Notes under the pieces: generated by a model
Database searches by the model: none
What the model saw: only the letters and a program-made list of their open reading frames with translations
What the model was told of the DNA's origin: nothing
From: an uncultured Lachnospiraceae bacterium
GTDB taxonomy: Bacteria > Bacillota > Clostridia > Lachnospirales > Lachnospiraceae
Assembly (NCBI GenBank): GCA_900548905.1
Contig: URMK01000073.1
Coordinates: 1 to 26,778, forward strand
DNA length: 26,778 nt
Direction of reading: 5' to 3'
In this document: in pieces, positions 24,223-26,778 of the stretch
Position numbering within the stretch: position 1 is the first letter of the stretch
Layout: every line of letters starts with the position of its first letter
Position numbers and translations under genes: made by a program

Positions 24223-24257
24223 TTTATATAAGCAACATTTTCACTATGGCCGTGTTC

Positions 24258-24467
24258 CTAATAACCGAACATCTTACGAATTTCTTCGTCAGTAGGTTCA
24301 GGTTCGTCATTTTCATATTTCTCCGTTGTATAATCCCCAGAGCCTCCGTTATCAAACTGCTCAAGGAACTTAATTGTACCCGTTATCCCCAAAGTCTCTT
24401 TTAATGCAATTAATCCTTTTTTCTGAATTTCTGTACTGCTCATTATATTTAATCGCTTTGTAATCAT
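24258..24467 (-). CDS. Small partner of the PIN protein, probable antitoxin
   Basis: I do not recognise a family for this 69-residue protein. It has a basic N-terminal part (MITKRLNIMSSTEIQKKGLI), a middle with LKETLGITGTIKFLEQFD, a short flexible Gly/Ser stretch and a strongly acidic end (YENDEPEPTDEEIRKMFGY). Antitoxins often pair an N-terminal dimer or DNA-binding part with a tail that occupies the toxin, and the acidic tail would suit that. The ATG overlaps the stop of the PIN gene (ATGA), with GGAGGTG 8 bases upstream inside the PIN gene, so translation is coupled. The first eight codons of the longer open frame are rejected for that reason. Confidence 0.72.
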   Translation of the reverse strand: MITKRLNIMSSTEIQKKGLIALKETLGITGTIKFLEQFDNGGSGDYTTEKYENDEPEPTDEEIRKMFGY

Positions 24468-24907
24468 AAATACAGCACCTCCAATAACCACTGATTAGGA
24501 CCTAATACCCTCGTGTACGTGTTAATACGGTTACAATTATTCATAAATTTTCTATCTGTTGTTAATAATACATCTGCCTTTGCTGCTTCCGCACAGGCCA
24601 AATGAATACTATCTTTATACTTTATATTAGAATTATGCCTTATTTCCTCTGCCCTATCTACTATTTGTAAAGTGATTTTAGTTTCCTCTGAACACAGCCC
24701 ATATACCAGTTGTAATACGGAACGCTTATACAAATCCTGCGTATCATTCATTTCCCTGACAAGCATTTCACTACCAATTAAACGAATTGCTGACTGCTCC
24801 ACTAACTCCAAAATAAGCATAACCGAATTTCTTTCATAGTATATTTGCGAATAGCTTCGGTCATCCAGCAAACGATTATAGCAACAATTATCCAGATAAA
24901 TTCTCAT
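24464..24907 (-). CDS. PIN-domain protein, probable ribonuclease toxin
   Basis: This 147-residue protein carries the four acidic positions of a PIN nuclease: Asp6 in IYLDNCCYNR, Glu47 in LIGSEMLVREM, Asp99 in KYKDSIHLACAEAA, and Asp118 in VLLTTDRKF. VapC-type PIN toxins cut specific RNAs using Mg2+. The ATG at 24907 has GGAGG 6 bases before it; the extra 11 codons of the longer frame overlap the promoter and leader. It precedes the putative antitoxin, the reverse of the usual VapBC order. The module is visibly more AT-rich than its neighbours, as expected for acquired DNA. Confidence 0.85.
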   Translation of the reverse strand: MRIYLDNCCYNRLLDDRSYSQIYYERNSVMLILELVEQSAIRLIGSEMLVREMNDTQDLYKRSVLQLVYGLCSEETKITLQIVDRAEEIRHNSNIKYKDSIHLACAEAAKADVLLTTDRKFMNNCNRINTYTRVLGPNQWLLEVLYL

Positions 24908-24928
24908 ATATACCTCCGAATCTACTTT

Positions 24929-24957
24929 ATTATAGCCCAAAATTCTAATTAAAACAA
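24929..24957 (-). promoter_or_regulatory. Promoter of the PIN module
   Basis: On the minus strand TTGTTT (24957-24952) and a consensus TATAAT (24934-24929) are 17 bases apart. The expected start of transcription would leave only about 15 bases of leader, containing the GGAGG site of the PIN gene. Confidence 0.7.
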
Positions 24958-24959
24958 TT

Positions 24960-25419
24960 GATTATATCCCATATTCGAAATAAGCGGTAACAGTTCAGCC
25001 CTCTGTAGGAGCCCGTGCCTACCCAGTGCCCTGCCCTTTGCGTCATTCGTTGGCCAACATCTCCTGAAACCGCGATGATGGTATTCGCTAATACTGCAGA
25101 GTCGGAGATAGGGAATATCCCAGTGGACAAGTTGAGAATAGTGGAAAATTAATTGACGCTGTATAAAGACGGAGGTTTACATATGTTGCTAAAACAAGTT
25201 CTGGCACAACAGCTTTACAGACCTCCCTGAAGGCTATAAAGGTATCATCCAGTCCCGTTCCCGGTGACCTATACCAGGCGCAGGAGTGCCGCCCAAACGG
25301 CGGAAAGTCCGTGCTCCCTTTCCCCCCAAAGCAGGCCGGGGCGAAGGGGGACACGGACTTTCCGCCCCACCTCATTCACGGTAAATCCGGATGCCGGATG
25401 GCAGTCCGGCAGCCTCTCT
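24960..25419. other. Intergenic stretch without a recognised gene, possible mobile remnant
   Basis: No convincing gene was found in these 460 bases. A plus-strand frame ending at about 25149 reads TAMMVFANTAESEIGNIPVD, then KLRIVEN and a stop, and could be the tail of a lost protein. A GGAGG-ATG follows at about 25172-25184 with only 15 codons (MLLKQVLAQQLYRPP). A third plus-strand frame reads NKFWHNSFTDLPEGYKGIIQ and stops near 25268. None resembles a family I can name. The right part (25299-25366) is the large hairpin listed separately. GCCGGA/TCCGGC at 25393-25410 is a weak hairpin just after the lipoprotein gene, without a clear T-run. Confidence 0.5.
25299..25366. repeat. GC-rich 15-base perfect inverted repeat (large hairpin)
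   Basis: GGCGGAAAGTCCGTG (25299-25313) and CACGGACTTTCCGCC (25352-25366) are exact reverse complements separated by 38 bases. The loop has a C-tract (CCCTTTCCCCCC) and a G-tract (GGGGCGAAGGGGG) that can extend the stem through TCCCCC/GGGGGA. There is no T-run after it on either strand, so it is not a standard terminator. It lies about 55 bases beyond the stop of the PrcB-domain lipoprotein. Confidence 0.85.
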
Positions 25420-25827
25420 TCAATCAAATACCACCGTTTTATCGCGGAATTCAATCTTCAATACAATATAAGGATAAGAAGGGCTCGTCGCGGGGGCGCT
25501 TCCTGCCTTCGGCCCCAGCAGGTTGGTATTTACATAGACCGCATTCTCCGTCTCGTACAAATCATTCACCGTAACACTGTAGCCGCCGCTTTCCTGCTTT
25601 CCGTACCCGATACAGATATACAGGTACCCCTCGTCCGCATAGGTAAGCTTGAAGGCACTTTCCTTTTTCTGATCCAGGATTTCCTTCAGTTCATCCGGCA
25701 ATCTATCCTCACTCACCACCGTGAATTCCAGATTTTCCCGGTTTTGTTCGTTTACCGTATCACCGCCGCAGGCAGAAAGGCAGGCAGCCATAATGGAGGC
25801 TATCACCAGCAAGCATATTTTTTTCAT
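25420..25827 (-). CDS. Lipoprotein with PrcB-type C-terminal domain
   Basis: This 135-residue protein has a lipoprotein signal peptide with lipobox LSAC and lipidated Cys20. The rest resembles the PrcB C-terminal domain: LPDELKEILDQKKE, then IGYGKQESGGYSVTVNDLYE, a proline/glycine segment and a final YPYIVLKIEFRDKTV. PrcB was named as a partner of a surface protease in oral spirochetes; in clostridia most such proteins are unstudied. It would sit on the outer face of the membrane. The ribosome site (GGATAGG) is weak. The GDPD gene lies 83 bases upstream on the same strand. Confidence 0.8.
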   Translation of the reverse strand: MKKICLLVIASIMAACLSACGGDTVNEQNRENLEFTVVSEDRLPDELKEILDQKKESAFKLTYADEGYLYICIGYGKQESGGYSVTVNDLYETENAVYVNTNLLGPKAGSAPATSPSYPYIVLKIEFRDKTVVFD

Positions 25828-25910
25828 ACAGAACCTATCCGTCTTTTTTACTAATCTATTGGCGTACAGGATGTCCTATGCCTGCTTTTTCCACAATCCT
25901 ATTTGTTTTT

Positions 25911-26639
25911 TTACCCGTTATCCACAATATCGCGGGCAACGTCAGGTTTATTTGTGATTATAGCGTCAATGCCTTCCCGGACCAGATACCGCATATATTT
26001 TTCTTCATCCACTGTCCAGACATGCAGAAGCAGCTTCCTATCCCGGCACGCTTCCAGAAAACCGTCATACTGCAGGTTATACAGCGCCGGATGAAGGGCG
26101 TCCGCCCCCAGCTCCGCCGCATAGCCGGGAACATCCTGGAAACCGTCCCCATACAGCAGCCCGGTTCTCGCCGCCGGATCATAATCCCGCATTTTCATCA
26201 CGCTGTAATGGTTAAAGGACGAATATATGATTTTTCCCTTCATTCCCTTTTCCTTCTCCAGCAGATACAGTTTTTCTTCAATACCCGGATAAAAATAAAT
26301 CCCTGTCTTGATTTCCACATTGATTTCCAGACCCAAAGGCTTCAAAAGGTCATAGACCTCCCCCAGCGTGGGAATCCGCACATCCTGATATTCCGGATGG
26401 GTTTTGTTAAACTGTAGTTTCCTGAGTTCCTCCAGTGTATAATCCCGCACATATCCATGCCCGCCGCTTACCCGGTCAATCGTCTCATCATGGATTACCA
26501 CCAGCTCCCCGTCTTTACTAAGCTGTACGTCCAGCTCCACGCCGTCCGCCCCCTGCTCCGCTCCCAGGCGGAAGGCCTCCAGTGTATTTTCCGGCGCATA
26601 TGCGCTCGCTCCCCGGTGTGCCCAGACCTTTGTTTTCAT
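25911..26639 (-). CDS. Glycerophosphodiester phosphodiesterase
   Basis: This 242-residue TIM-barrel enzyme cleaves glycerophosphodiesters to glycerol 3-phosphate and an alcohol. The family motif is complete: HRG (His8, Arg9), ENTLEAF, GVELDVQLSKDG with metal ligands Glu35 and Asp37, and catalytic His50 in VVIHDETIDR. Later LEINVEIKT, VHTWTVDEE-like LLHVWTVDEEKYM and IDAIITNKPD complete the barrel. There is no signal peptide, so it is cytoplasmic (UgpQ-like). An ATG at 26645 is only 2 bases from GGAGGG; the ATG at 26639 has 8-base spacing and is preferred. Confidence 0.95.
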   Translation of the reverse strand: MKTKVWAHRGASAYAPENTLEAFRLGAEQGADGVELDVQLSKDGELVVIHDETIDRVSGGHGYVRDYTLEELRKLQFNKTHPEYQDVRIPTLGEVYDLLKPLGLEINVEIKTGIYFYPGIEEKLYLLEKEKGMKGKIIYSSFNHYSVMKMRDYDPAARTGLLYGDGFQDVPGYAAELGADALHPALYNLQYDGFLEACRDRKLLLHVWTVDEEKYMRYLVREGIDAIITNKPDVARDIVDNG

Positions 26640-26730
26640 ATACATTTCCCTCCTATATTTTAACAGTTCAGACTGCCCTTTGTGCCCTGCGGCATCCCCT
26701 CATCCCCCTCCCCTGCATTTCTATGGGGCG

Positions 26731-26778
26731 GCGGTGCTGCAAGGATTCCTGGAAGGGGCGTCTAAAAACGCCAGTCCT
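26731..26778. repeat. Palindromic repeat, right copy (inverted relative to left end)
   Basis: These last 48 bases match the reverse complement of positions 8-55 at 47 of 48 positions, and the window ends inside the unit. The stem GGCGTTT/AAACGCC of the left copy is here GGCGTC/AAAACGCC-type, with one A-T pair replaced by G-T. The 90 bases between this copy and the GDPD gene contain only its ribosome site and no other feature I recognise. Confidence 0.85.

Noticed and set aside
25088..25375. Minus-strand open frame of 95 codons across the large hairpin
   Set aside because: It starts inside the hairpin, has no ribosome site and no family resemblance.

Overview
The window looks like chromosomal DNA of a spore-forming member of the Firmicutes, most likely a gut Lachnospiraceae. 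The signs are a spore-coat morphogenesis gene of the SPOCS/LysM (SipL-like) type, a two-subunit class 1B dihydroorotate dehydrogenase (PyrD plus PyrK), YesM/YesN two-component genes beside LplB/LplC-type sugar permeases, strong AGGAGG-type ribosome binding sites and moderate GC. Nearly every gene is on the minus strand, so transcription runs from high to low coordinates. No rRNA, tRNA or CRISPR array was seen.

Positions 1-14332 form a Gram-positive polysaccharide utilisation locus for a rhamnose-rich glycan. In transcription order it holds an AraC regulator, a GH78 alpha-L-rhamnosidase, a terminator, then an alpha/beta esterase, a YesM-like sensor kinase, a YesN-like response regulator, permeases LplB and LplC, a GH106-type rhamnosidase, a lipoprotein sugar-binding protein, and a second GH78 gene broken by an internal deletion. 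The likely scheme is that the kinase senses an extracellular oligosaccharide, the regulator activates the transporter, and the rhamnosidases and esterase trim the imported oligomers in the cytoplasm. The window carries no ATPase for the transporter.

Positions 14494-18027 form a housekeeping operon: ispE, a FadR/FCD-type GntR regulator, a small membrane-anchored protein, murI and a DUF1934 gene, closed by a strong terminator. Its promoter is near consensus and overlaps three copies of a 9-base motif, which suggests autoregulation by the GntR protein.

Positions 18216-19158 are a scar of mobile DNA: the tail of a tyrosine recombinase, a small XRE regulator read from the plus strand whose expected ATG is ACG, and a Uma2-family gene with its middle deleted. 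Positions 19255-24018 hold pyrC-pyrK-pyrD followed by the SipL-like gene. Positions 24189-24957 hold an AT-rich two-gene module, a PIN-domain protein followed by a small overlapping partner, probably a toxin-antitoxin pair. A 460-base stretch without a recognisable gene follows and contains a large GC-rich hairpin. The right end holds a PrcB-domain lipoprotein and a glycerophosphodiester phosphodiesterase.

Both extremes of the window carry the same 48-base sequence in opposite orientation, with one mismatch. It folds into a hairpin and is probably a dispersed palindromic repeat.
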